From: Syntrophaceae bacterium
GTDB taxonomy: Bacteria; Desulfobacterota; Syntrophia; Syntrophales; Smithellaceae
Length of the DNA stretch: 32,706 nucleotides
Direction: 5' to 3'
Assembly (NCBI GenBank): GCA_003142535.1
Contig: PLMQ01000050.1
Location: forward strand, 82,137 to 114,842
Part shown: one piece after another, positions 17,795 through 25,047 of the stretch
Layout: every line of letters starts with the position of its first letter
Numbering within the stretch: position 1 is the first letter of the stretch
Made by a program: the position numbers and the translations under genes
The notes under the pieces: model-generated
The model's database searches: none
What the model saw: the letters and a program-made list of their open reading frames with translations, nothing else
Told to the model about the DNA's origin: nothing

Positions 17795-18963
17795 TATTCT
17801 CTCACCCCCAAAAATTCATAGGTGTCAGTATTAACTTCTTCCCGGTTAACTTTATCGATCATGGAAGTAAAATCGCCAACAGTCACATCGCGCCCGCCCA
17901 AGCCGATAATGTAGCTGTATATCGCCGGCCTTTCTGCTTCATTATAAAGAGCGGCCTTGATCTCCCCACAAACGGGGCCACCGGGACCGCCAAAGGAAAC
18001 GGCGCGGTCGGTAACCAGCACTTTTTTTGCTTTCTTCAGCACTTCTTTAATTTCGGCAAACGGAAACGGGCGCCACAATCTCAGCTTAACCAGACCAACC
18101 GCCATACCTTTGGCCCGTAATTCATCTATGGCAATTTCCGCCGTCTCGCCCATGGAACCCATAGTTAATAGCAGAATTTCCGCACCATCTGCCTTATATG
18201 TTTCCACCGGTTTATAAGTACGGCCAAACATTTTAGCCCACTCATCCCAGACGGCAAGAATCGTCTTTTTAGAATTTTTCAAAGCTTCATCTTTCGCCTT
18301 CAAGATTTCCGTAAAATAATCGGACATGGCGAAAGCTCCCATCGTTACCGGATTGCTCGGATGCAGCGAGGCAAAAGGAACTCTCGGTGGAAGAAATTTA
18401 TCAACCAATTCCTGATCGGGAAATTCCACCGGCTCCACCATATGGGTCAGCTGGAAACCATCAATATTTACACAAACAGGTAAATTAACATCTTTATGTT
18501 CGGCAATTTTGAATGCCTGAATGGAAACATCAATTGCTTCCTGGCCGTTTTCGACAAAAATCGAAATCCAGCCGGAATCACGCTGCGGCATTATGTCCGA
18601 ATGATCATTCAAAATATTCAGGGGGCCGGAAACGGCGCGGTTCGCAATTCCCATAACCAGCGGCAATCTCATGGCCGAGGCGATCGGCAGAATTTCGTGC
18701 ATCAGCATCAAACCCTGCGAGCTTGTTGCCGTATAAACACGGGCTCCGGTACCGGATGCGCCGATAATCGCGCTGATTGCCGAATGTTCGGATTCGACGG
18801 TAACAAATTCGGCGTCTATCTTGCCGTCAGCTACCAGATCGGAGAGATGTTCTCCGATATGCGACTGAGGAGTAATGGGGTAAACGGCCGCCATATCAAT
18901 ATTGCACTGTCCGACTGCTTCGGCCACGGCAAGTGCTACTTCCATTCCAACACGTTTGGCCAT
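17794..18963 (-). CDS. porA: Pyruvate:ferredoxin oxidoreductase, alpha subunit
   Basis: This 389-residue alpha subunit opens with the pyrimidine-binding region of TPP enzymes (AVYPITPQSHIGEHL, then EFVTVESEHSAISAIIGAS). NDHSDIMPQRDSGWI near residue 150 is typical of PorA. The C-terminal half is the transketolase C-like domain (LLTMGSMGETAEIAIDEL onward). It begins one base after the porD stop, within the gamma-delta-alpha-beta set. It acts in cytosolic pyruvate metabolism. The frame and length are normal. Confidence 0.94.
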   Translation of the reverse strand: MAKRVGMEVALAVAEAVGQCNIDMAAVYPITPQSHIGEHLSDLVADGKIDAEFVTVESEHSAISAIIGASGTGARVYTATSSQGLMLMHEILPIASAMRLPLVMGIANRAVSGPLNILNDHSDIMPQRDSGWISIFVENGQEAIDVSIQAFKIAEHKDVNLPVCVNIDGFQLTHMVEPVEFPDQELVDKFLPPRVPFASLHPSNPVTMGAFAMSDYFTEILKAKDEALKNSKKTILAVWDEWAKMFGRTYKPVETYKADGAEILLLTMGSMGETAEIAIDELRAKGMAVGLVKLRLWRPFPFAEIKEVLKKAKKVLVTDRAVSFGGPGGPVCGEIKAALYNEAERPAIYSYIIGLGGRDVTVGDFTSMIDKVNREEVNTDTYEFLGVRE

Positions 18964-18964
18964 G

Positions 18965-19255
18965 TTATCCCTCCTCCACCATTGCTATTGCCCGCGGCCA
19001 GCACTCATGAGCGCAAATACCGCAGCCCTTGCAATAATCCAGATTTGCCTTGAAATAACCGTCTTCTGTCTGGGAAACACATCCTTCCGGGCAGAAGATA
19101 TAGCAAATACCGCATTTGATGCATTTCTGATCGTTCCAAACTGGCCTTTGAGACCTCCAAGTTCCCGTATGATATTCACTGGCACTGCCCGAGCGTAAAA
19201 CAACACAGCCTGTTGTTATTTCCTGCCACCCTGCCGGCCCACTTTTCTTTGTCAT
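18965..19255 (-). CDS. porD: Pyruvate:ferredoxin oxidoreductase, delta (ferredoxin-like) subunit
   Basis: This 96-residue ferredoxin-like subunit carries two [4Fe-4S] sets: C45, C48, C51, C55 and C75, C78, C81, C85 (KCIKCGICYIFCP and YCKGCGICAHECWP). The N-terminus (GTWRSQRPVWN) is the stretch that contacts the other subunits in PorD proteins. It passes electrons from the TPP site to soluble ferredoxin. It lies 18 bp after porC and 1 bp before porA. Confidence 0.94.
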   Translation of the reverse strand: MTKKSGPAGWQEITTGCVVLRSGSASEYHTGTWRSQRPVWNDQKCIKCGICYIFCPEGCVSQTEDGYFKANLDYCKGCGICAHECWPRAIAMVEEG

Positions 19256-19273
19256 GATCTTACCACCTCAATT

Positions 19274-19822
19274 TTAATTACTGATTTTAATCTCTTCATA
19301 AGCTCTTTTCATGGCTGCTAAATTCTTCTGGGCAATCCGTCCGAACCTGTGTTCGACGGTTTCTTTCAAGGAATCCAGCTCCATTACTTTAATCATCTTT
19401 ATTAGCGCACCGATCATTGTAGTGTTGGCGATGGGAACTCCCAACTCTTTACGCGCAATAGCGGTGGCATCAACAGTCGCCACGGTTCCGCTGAAATTCA
19501 GTTCCTTCTTGACATCGGCAGGAGCCTTGGTTGTATTGACAATCAATATCCCGTCCGGCTTAAGGCCGTCTGTTACATTTACCAAGCCGATCAAGCTGGA
19601 ATCCAGCACGACAACTACATCCGGCTTATAAATTCCCGAACGGACTTTGATTCTCTTTTCATCGATACGGCTGAAAGCGGCAACCGGTGCTCCGCGTCTT
19701 TCGGGCCCGAAACTGGGAAAGCCTTGAGCATACTTCCCCACACCAATGGCAGCCTGCGCCAGCAGCTCCACGGATGTTACTGCTCCCTGGCCGCCTCTGC
19801 CATGCCATCTTACTTCTATCAT
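19274..19822 (-). CDS. porC: Pyruvate:ferredoxin oxidoreductase, gamma subunit
   Basis: This 182-residue protein starts MIEVRWHGRGGQGAVTSVE, the hallmark of gamma subunits. SFGPERRGAPVAAF follows near residue 40, and a Rossmann-like part (VVVLDSSLIG, TVDATAIA) comes after that. It is the first gene of the transcript porC-D-A-B and the diaphorase genes. GGGGAG stands 10 nt before the ATG. The 113-bp gap upstream should hold the operon promoter, since the fumarase genes end there. Confidence 0.94.
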   Translation of the reverse strand: MIEVRWHGRGGQGAVTSVELLAQAAIGVGKYAQGFPSFGPERRGAPVAAFSRIDEKRIKVRSGIYKPDVVVVLDSSLIGLVNVTDGLKPDGILIVNTTKAPADVKKELNFSGTVATVDATAIARKELGVPIANTTMIGALIKMIKVMELDSLKETVEHRFGRIAQKNLAAMKRAYEEIKISN

Positions 19823-19879
19823 GGATTATAATCTCCCCTACTGGATTAATGACTACGAAATAAATTGAGGCGAATTCCT

Positions 19880-19903
19880 ATTATATTTGTATTTATCTGT
19901 CAA
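19880..19903 (-). promoter_or_regulatory. Possible promoter elements upstream of porC
   Basis: On the minus strand a TTGACA box (19898-19903) and a TATAAT box (19880-19885) are both consensus, but only 12 nt separate them. That is too short for a normal sigma-70 pair, so at most one is used in this way. The AT-rich gap between fumarase and porC is nonetheless the likely start region of the operon. Confidence 0.25.
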
Positions 19904-19935
19904 TATTTTTTTGCATTGCAATATAAGCTTGTTGT

Positions 19936-20499
19936 CTATTGCCGCCTAAGCTGCCAGTTTCTTTGCGCTTCTTCGTATAAATCTTTTCCTTCGGAGTCGT
20001 TTATTACAACCACCGGCAAATTTTTCACCGTGAGCATCCTGATGGCTTCCGGTCCCAGCTCTTCATAAGCGACCAGTTCCACTTTTTTTACGCAACGCGC
20101 GGTCAGAGCGGCAATACCGCCGATACCGCCAAAATAAACGGCTTTGTATTTTTGAATAGCCGCAACAACTTCCGGTGATCGCATACCCTTGCCGATCATC
20201 CCCTTTAGACCATTTTCAATCAAGCGGGGAGTAAAAAAATCCATCCGGTAACTGGTTGTGGGGCCGATGGAACCGATAATTTTGCGCGGCGGAGTCGGAG
20301 TCGGGGCGGCATAAAAAATAACTGACGTCTTTAAATCAATAGGCAATTTTTCACCGCGTTCCAATGCATCATAAAGCCGGCGGTGAGCGACATCTCTGGC
20401 TGTATAAACCTCGCCGCTGAGCAAGACCATATCACCGGCATGCAGTGAAGCAATTACTTCATCTGTTAAAAGCGTTTGGATTTGTCTTGGTTTTGTCAT
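19936..20499 (-). CDS. Class I fumarase, beta (C-terminal) subunit
   Basis: This 187-residue Fe-S hydro-lyase beta subunit shows the conserved SGEVYTARDVAHRRL, IIGSIGPTTSYRMD, MIGKGMRS and AVYFGGIGGIAAL segments of two-subunit fumarases. With the alpha subunit it interconverts fumarate and malate. Tartrate dehydratase is a close relative, so that activity is possible. The open frame extends upstream to 20538, but the extra MSFRRTPESRN is a translated palindromic repeat. The ATG at 20499 has AGGAA about 7 nt upstream and is the proper start. It lies 46 bp after the alpha subunit. Confidence 0.9.
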   Translation of the reverse strand: MTKPRQIQTLLTDEVIASLHAGDMVLLSGEVYTARDVAHRRLYDALERGEKLPIDLKTSVIFYAAPTPTPPRKIIGSIGPTTSYRMDFFTPRLIENGLKGMIGKGMRSPEVVAAIQKYKAVYFGGIGGIAALTARCVKKVELVAYEELGPEAIRMLTVKNLPVVVINDSEGKDLYEEAQRNWQLRRQ

Positions 20500-20513
20500 C
20501 AATAAGTTCCTGG

Positions 20514-20533
20514 ATTCCGGCGTCCGCCGGAAT
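20514..20533. repeat. Short palindromic repeat between fumarase alpha and beta
   Basis: A perfect hairpin, ATTCCGGCG (20514-20522), TC, CGCCGGAAT (20525-20533), sits in the 46-bp spacer of the fumarase genes. The form TGGATTCCGGCG...CGCCGGAATGAC is a well-known proteobacterial intergenic palindrome. A longer relative appears at 32597-32659. Confidence 0.85.
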
Positions 20534-20545
20534 GACAATTGTTTA

Positions 20546-21421
20546 TTAAATTTTTATTTCCTTATGCCTTGCCACATGACACTGAATATTTACCGCCACC
20601 GGCAGTGATGCAATATGACAGGGCATCATTTCAATATTAACCGCCAGTGCGGTGACGCGGCCACCTAAACCAGCCGGGCCAATGCCCAGTTCGTTGATCC
20701 TGGCGAACAATTCCTTCTCCATTTGCGCCAGACGCTCATTGGTATTATTATTCTCTGAGACCAAAGGCCGTAAAAGAGCTTTTTTGGCCAGGATACAGGC
20801 TTGTTCCAGCGAGCCACCGATACCGACGCCCACAATAACCGGCGGGCAGGGATTGGCTCCGGACTGCGCCACTTTCTCTACAACAAATTTCTTAATGCCT
20901 TCAGCTCCTGCAGCCGGGGTCAGCATTTGCGCCGCACTCATATTTTCACTACCGCCGCCTTTGGGCATGGCAATAATTTTGATTTGATTACCGGCAACGA
21001 TATCAATGTGAATAATTGCCGGTGTATTATCCCCGGTATTTTCCCGGGAGAGAGGATCGCAGACTGATTTGCGCAAATATCCTTCCGCGTAAGCCTGTCT
21101 TACGCCTTCTTCAATTGCCGCGCGTAAATCACCGCCGACAATATGCACATCCTGACCTACTTCCACAAAGAGAATTGCCAAACCTGTATCCTGGCAAATC
21201 GGCATTTTGTTTTTGCAGGCTATATCGGCATTTTCCAGTATTTTTTCCAAAACCTGTTTGCCGGTTATAGATTCCTCCCGCTCACAAGACTGCTTCAGCG
21301 CAGCAATAACATCCGTTTCCAGAACAGTATTAGCTTCTATGAAAAGCTTTTTCACTGCCGATGTAATGCGTTTGCAGTTAATCCGGCGAATAGGCTTCTT
21401 TGTTTTCTTTTCCGTAACCAT
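20546..21421 (-). CDS. Class I fumarase, alpha (N-terminal) subunit
   Basis: This 291-residue protein contains the three cysteines that hold the catalytic [4Fe-4S] cluster in this family: C76 in PICQDTG, C192 in NPCPPVIVG and C281 in IQCHVARH. Other conserved stretches are NTGDNTPAIIH and MPKGGGSEN. It adds water to fumarate together with the beta subunit just downstream. In an anaerobe with pyruvate oxidoreductase it could serve a partial citrate cycle or propionate oxidation; that is inference. The start is ATG at 21421, followed by a lysine-rich leader. Confidence 0.92.
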   Translation of the reverse strand: MVTEKKTKKPIRRINCKRITSAVKKLFIEANTVLETDVIAALKQSCEREESITGKQVLEKILENADIACKNKMPICQDTGLAILFVEVGQDVHIVGGDLRAAIEEGVRQAYAEGYLRKSVCDPLSRENTGDNTPAIIHIDIVAGNQIKIIAMPKGGGSENMSAAQMLTPAAGAEGIKKFVVEKVAQSGANPCPPVIVGVGIGGSLEQACILAKKALLRPLVSENNNTNERLAQMEKELFARINELGIGPAGLGGRVTALAVNIEMMPCHIASLPVAVNIQCHVARHKEIKI

Positions 21422-21447
21422 GATAACTAAACTCTTTCAATGCACTT

Positions 21448-21536
21448 TGAAAATGGGTTCATGAAAAGCGAATTGAAGATTTTTTCGGACCATGCTGTCC
21501 GAAAAAAGATTCTGAGCTGGAATGAATCCATTTTCA
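21448..21536. repeat. Structured intergenic repeat R4, nested inverted repeats
   Basis: Outer arms TGAAAATGGGTTCAT (21448-21462) and ATGAATCCATTTTCA (21522-21536) pair with one mismatch. A perfect inner hairpin, TTTTTTCGGAC (21480-21490) and GTCCGAAAAAA (21497-21507), has a 6-nt loop. It fills the gap between recR and fumarase alpha. Its A/T order (T-run on the 5' arm) is wrong for an intrinsic terminator on either strand. Confidence 0.8.
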
Positions 21537-21545
21537 GGCTTCCGG

Positions 21546-22145
21546 CTACATTCCTCTTCTAAATTCCAAAGATTTAGAAATCGTCATCTTATCTATATAT
21601 TTCAAATCCCCGCCCATCGGCACACCCGTGGCAATGCGGGTCAATTTGATATCTTTTTCCTTGAGCATCCGGGTAATCAGCAATGCCGTTGCTTCGCCGT
21701 GAACATTGGGATTGGTCGCAATAATTATTTCCCGGATATGACCATTGTTGATCCGCAAGAGAAGTTCACTCAGCCGTAAATTATCCGGCCCGATGCCGTC
21801 GAGTGGTGCTAAGGCACCATGCAAGACATGGTATAGGCCGCGGAATCCGCCGCTTTCTTCGATTGCCGCCAGCGCATCCGGTTCTTCCACAACGCAAATC
21901 ACTTCCTGATCGCGTGTTTTATCATGGCAGATATAGCAAATATCTTCTTCCGTCGGATTCAAACAAATCCGGCAAAGTTTTATTTTTCGTTTGACCTCAA
22001 CCATGCTTTCTGCCAGTTTGCAAACATCATCTTCCGTAGCGCGCAAAATGTAATTGGCCAATCGCGCTGCTGTTTTCTCGCCGATACCGGGTAATTTAGC
22101 CAGCTCAGAAATCAGGCGTTTAATTGGTTGTGCATATGCTTTCAT
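21546..22145 (-). CDS. recR: Recombination mediator protein RecR
   Basis: This 199-residue protein has the usual length. A helix-hairpin-helix region ([16 protein letters not shown], 16-30) comes first, then a four-cysteine zinc finger (C58, C61, C70, C73). The Toprim domain starts near residue 82 ([16 protein letters not shown]). With RecF and RecO it loads RecA at single-strand gaps. It lies downstream of dnaX and ybaB on the same strand, the common bacterial arrangement, but repeat R3 separates it from ybaB. Confidence 0.97.
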   Translation of the reverse strand: MKAYAQPIKRLISELAKLPGIGEKTAARLANYILRATEDDVCKLAESMVEVKRKIKLCRICLNPTEEDICYICHDKTRDQEVICVVEEPDALAAIEESGGFRGLYHVLHGALAPLDGIGPDNLRLSELLLRINNGHIREIIIATNPNVHGEATALLITRMLKEKDIKLTRIATGVPMGGDLKYIDKMTISKSLEFRRGM

Positions 22146-22166
22146 AAAATAACCTTATTCCAATTC

Positions 22167-22289
22167 TAAATCAAAGCGCTATCTTTGTTGGCAGCATCGT
22201 CGGCTTCCTCAACGTATGTATAACTTGTGACCTTCAGGTTATACGCTTCGTCGCCTCCTTCTTGCCGCCTCGATATCATCTTTGATTTA
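22167..22289. repeat. Structured intergenic repeat R3, nested inverted repeats
   Basis: Perfect outer arms TAAATCAAAG (22167-22176) and CTTTGATTTA (22280-22289) surround an inner hairpin GTATAAC (22218-22224) and GTTATAC (22238-22244). The core GTGACCTTCAGGTTAT (22227-22242) recurs with one change in the repeat at 32597-32659. It fills the ybaB-recR gap. Confidence 0.8.
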
Positions 22290-22298
22290 AAAGTGGCA

Positions 22299-22613
22299 TT
22301 ACATACCCATTCCTGGGATATTCAAACCGCCGGTAATTTTCGCCATTTCCTGCGCCGCCATTTCCTGCGCTTTACGGATGCCTTCATTGATAGCGGCGGC
22401 AATTAAATCCTGCAGCATCTCGATATCTTCGGGATTGACTACTTCTTTTTCAATTTTCAGTGAAACAACTTCAAATTTACCGTTGACCACCACCCTCACC
22501 ATACCGCCGCCAGCCTGCGCCTCGACGGTTTTCATTTCTAATTCCTGCTGGAGCTTACCCATTTGCTCCTGCATCTTTTTTGCCTGCTTCATAATATTAC
22601 CGATATTCTGCAC
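22299..22613 (-). CDS. ybaB: YbaB/EbfC family nucleoid-associated protein
   Basis: This 104-residue protein has the family's pattern: an N-terminal helix (NIMKQAKKMQEQMGKLQQEL), then VVVNGKFEVVSLKI and a C-terminal helix with EGIRKAQEMAAQEMAKITGG. Members form dimers that bind DNA as tweezers and are often encoded between dnaX and recR, as here. The start codon is GTG at 22613, with AGGAGG 8 nt upstream. A repeat (R6) separates it from the end of dnaX. Confidence 0.95.
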   Translation of the reverse strand: MQNIGNIMKQAKKMQEQMGKLQQELEMKTVEAQAGGGMVRVVVNGKFEVVSLKIEKEVVNPEDIEMLQDLIAAAINEGIRKAQEMAAQEMAKITGGLNIPGMGM

Positions 22614-22635
22614 TTTTTCTATCCTCCTACTTTTT

Positions 22636-22716
22636 ATCCCGTTAGAAATATTACCCCTCCGTTCTGCGATGGGAATTACCTCTTGGACATATTCCCACGG
22701 TAATTTCTAACGGGAT
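22636..22716. repeat. Structured intergenic repeat R6 overlapping the dnaX stop codon
   Basis: Outer arms ATCCCGTTAGAAATATTACC (22636-22655) and GGTAATTTCTAACGGGAT (22699-22716) pair almost fully (two unpaired bases). An inner hairpin TGGGAAT (22670-22676) and ATTCCCA (22691-22697) is perfect. The right arm contains the final dnaX codons and its TAG stop. Confidence 0.8.
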
Positions 22717-24413
22717 TTATCCGTTCTTGTCTTGATCTCCACTATCTCTGCGCCGTCTACTTCATCCAGCACCTTCTGCAAAACAGGATTATTCATCGCT
22801 TCGCGTCTAATCTCGTTTTGAGCATTGTTTTTGCCGCGGCCGTTATTACCAGGAACATTTGCTTTTTCCGCTTCCGTTTCGGTAATTTTTATCGTAACTG
22901 CTTCCTGAAAAAATTCGCCCGCAACCTGTTCCAGCCGATTTTTTTGCGATTTTTCATTGATATCGTCCAGAAAAATATACCCTTTGGGAAAACCGAGTAC
23001 AAGGGTGCCGCTGTTATAGCCTAGAAATTCGGCAGATTCAATTTTCGCGGCCAGCGGTGGATTTTCTTTTTTAATAAACTTTTTAAAATTGTTGCAAAGT
23101 TCGGCAAGATTTGCTGCCGGTTTATATTCCACAGCATGATCCTTTATTTTTGTATCGCCTGCGGGAGAGAAATTCTCCATATCTGTTTTCGCTGTTGCTT
23201 TTAGAGCCGGGGTATATGTGGAGATCGGCCGTGGAGCAATTTTTTCGCCATCATTGCAACCGCGATTCAGCTTTTGTTCGATAGCCTCGATAGTCGAAAT
23301 TATTTCGCCTATTGGTATAATCGGTTCCAGATATGCCATTTTCACAATAATGGTTTCAAGTTTTAGGCGTGCTTCCTGGCTGCGGCGGAAACTTTCTTCT
23401 TCGGCAATCAATATTTCGACATAACGTTGGATTGTTTCCCGCGTTGCATTTTGCACCTGAATTTTAAGCTTTTCAATTTGCTCGGGAGTAATGTCAAAAG
23501 CAGAGCCGCCATCGGCAACAATTTTAACCAGAAGCATATTGCGGAAATGCCTGAGCATCATCTGGTAAAAATGCTTCATATCCAAGCCGGCCAGATACGC
23601 TTCTTCCAGAATAATTAAGCAGGCTCCGGCATTTCTTTGTAAAATTGCTTCCGAAAGACGGAAAAGATATTTGCGATCCACCAGCCCTAAAATCTCTTCT
23701 ACGTCTGTGTCATTTATATTCATTCCAGCGTAGGATATGACCTGATCAAAAATACTCTGGGCATCGCGCATGCTGCCATCACCGGCTTCGGCAACCCAGG
23801 AAAGCGCAGTCGAACTGATTTTTATTTTCTCAGCTTGGGCCACTTTTCCCAAATTTTCCGCAATCTCGGCAAGAGAAATCCGGCGGAAATCATAACACTG
23901 ACAGCGGGAAAGAATAGTCGCCGGAACTTTATGGTTTTCGGTTGTGGCAAAAATAAAAATTACATGGGAGGGCGGCTCTTCCAACGTTTTCAAAAGCGCG
24001 TTGAAGGCTTCGCGCGTAAGCATGTGCACTTCATCAATGATGTAAATTTTATAACGCGCGGCAGCCGGAGCAAATTTGACATTCTCCCGTAGCTCTCGAA
24101 TTTCATCAATACCGCGGTTGGAGGCGCCATCTATTTCCCGCACGTCCAGCGAGGAGCCGTTAGTAATTTCGAGGCAGTTGGAGCAGACATTGCAGGGAAC
24201 CGGCGTCGGACCTTTTTCGCAATTGAGCGATTTGGCTAAGATACGGGCAACCGATGTTTTTCCCACACCACGCGGACCGCTGAACAAAAAGGCATGCGCC
24301 ACACGCCCCTGACCGATGGCATTGCGCAGGGTTTTGACAACATGCTCCTGACCGGCGACATCTTCAAATGTTTGCGGCCGGAATTTTCGGGCTAGGACTA
24401 AATATTCCAACAT
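22707..24413 (-). CDS. dnaX: DNA polymerase III subunits gamma/tau
   Basis: This 568-residue clamp-loader ATPase has Walker A GPRGVGKT (46-53), a zinc site at C65, C74, C77 and C80, Walker B DEVH (127-130) and the SRC sensor motif near residue 170. Domain III follows, then a tau-like C-terminal domain. It loads the sliding clamp and joins the polymerase cores. The start is ATG at 24413. The last residues (KSR) and stop lie inside repeat R6, so the C-terminal end may have been redefined by that element. It heads the dnaX-ybaB-recR block. Confidence 0.97.
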   Translation of the reverse strand: MLEYLVLARKFRPQTFEDVAGQEHVVKTLRNAIGQGRVAHAFLFSGPRGVGKTSVARILAKSLNCEKGPTPVPCNVCSNCLEITNGSSLDVREIDGASNRGIDEIRELRENVKFAPAAARYKIYIIDEVHMLTREAFNALLKTLEEPPSHVIFIFATTENHKVPATILSRCQCYDFRRISLAEIAENLGKVAQAEKIKISSTALSWVAEAGDGSMRDAQSIFDQVISYAGMNINDTDVEEILGLVDRKYLFRLSEAILQRNAGACLIILEEAYLAGLDMKHFYQMMLRHFRNMLLVKIVADGGSAFDITPEQIEKLKIQVQNATRETIQRYVEILIAEEESFRRSQEARLKLETIIVKMAYLEPIIPIGEIISTIEAIEQKLNRGCNDGEKIAPRPISTYTPALKATAKTDMENFSPAGDTKIKDHAVEYKPAANLAELCNNFKKFIKKENPPLAAKIESAEFLGYNSGTLVLGFPKGYIFLDDINEKSQKNRLEQVAGEFFQEAVTIKITETEAEKANVPGNNGRGKNNAQNEIRREAMNNPVLQKVLDEVDGAEIVEIKTRTDKSR

Positions 24414-24486
24414 TCCTCCAGAAAACTTAAAATATTCTAAATCAAGATGATATCGCGGTGACCAACAAAATCATTATCATTATGTT

Positions 24487-24614
24487 TAATTACATCGTAA
24501 AAAGCTCCAGAGGCAAGGCGCGCAAGACCTGAGAAGTGAGGCGTATTTTCGCATACGCCGCAACGCCGAAGGTCGAAGCGCAACGCCGCATATGGGCTCT
24601 TTACGATGTAATTA
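24487..24614. repeat. Structured intergenic repeat, family R1 copy b
   Basis: Perfect 15-bp outer arms TAATTACATCGTAAA (24487-24501) and TTTACGATGTAATTA (24600-24614) enclose an inner hairpin GGCGTA/TACGCC. Interior blocks CCAGAGGCAAGGCGCGC and GAAGCGCAACGC are shared with 14299-14425, but the arm sequences differ and still pair. It begins 3 bp after the SRP RNA 3' end. Confidence 0.88.
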
Positions 24615-24616
24615 CT

Positions 24617-24716
24617 GGTGGCCAGGTTTACCGCAACACATGGTGGTAATTGCTGCCGCTGCTTCCTTCCGGACCTGACGGGGTTCACAAGCCACCGTTG
24701 CGCGGGACCCGGCCAC
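24617..24716 (-). ncRNA. ffs: Signal recognition particle RNA, small bacterial (4.5S) type
   Basis: The minus strand carries the invariant core CAGGTCCGGAAGGAAGCAGC, which holds the GGAA tetraloop and the asymmetric loop that bind Ffh. The two ends pair: GTGGCCGGGT at the 5' side with ACCTGGCCAC at the 3' side. The length is about 100 nt, typical of the short form without an Alu domain. It lies upstream of dnaX with an R1 repeat between them. Its exact ends are estimated from the pairing. Confidence 0.95.
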
Positions 24717-24718
24717 AC

Positions 24719-25047
24719 TATTTATAAACGGTAAATCTATAAGACGGCTTTTAATTGATAAACGAACAGGAATCAACTCAAATTTTTTTCTAATATTCTG
24801 TTACCGGTCATCATCTTGTAATAATTGATGATTCGGGCAAAAAGCGCTCTTTTTTATAAGTGTGTCTACACTGCAAGATAATTAGAGCTCCATTGAAGTT
24901 TTTAGGAACTTTTTCGTTTGAAAATTACTTTGTCCCTCATAGCCTTGACGAAGTGGGAACTCCGCCCACAACAACAGAGAAGTCTAAGCGCAGCTTATAG
25001 CCGTAGTTATTTGCCGGGCCTAATCTATTTGTCAATCTTAAACCTCT
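24719..25047. other. Gene-free stretch between SRP RNA and the FUSC gene
   Basis: No coding region, RNA or known repeat is recognised in these 329 bp. It is AT-rich next to the SRP RNA, where that gene's promoter must lie. There is a small hairpin GTGGG/CCCAC near 24953-24970 and a weak pair ACTTTGTC/GACGAAGT near 24930, which could end the FUSC transcript. Confidence 0.5.

Noticed and set aside
21480-21507. Strong hairpin in R4 as a bidirectional terminator
   Set aside because: The T-run lies on the 5' arm and A's on the 3' arm, so no U-run follows the stem on either strand.
22707-24413. Programmed -1 frameshift in dnaX making a short gamma form
   Set aside because: An AAAAAAG run exists near codon 440, but its phase (AAA AAA G) is not the A AAA AAG slip frame.
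24437-24718. Open frame of 93 codons on the minus strand
   Set aside because: It runs through the SRP RNA and repeat R1b; the translation has no recognisable protein features.
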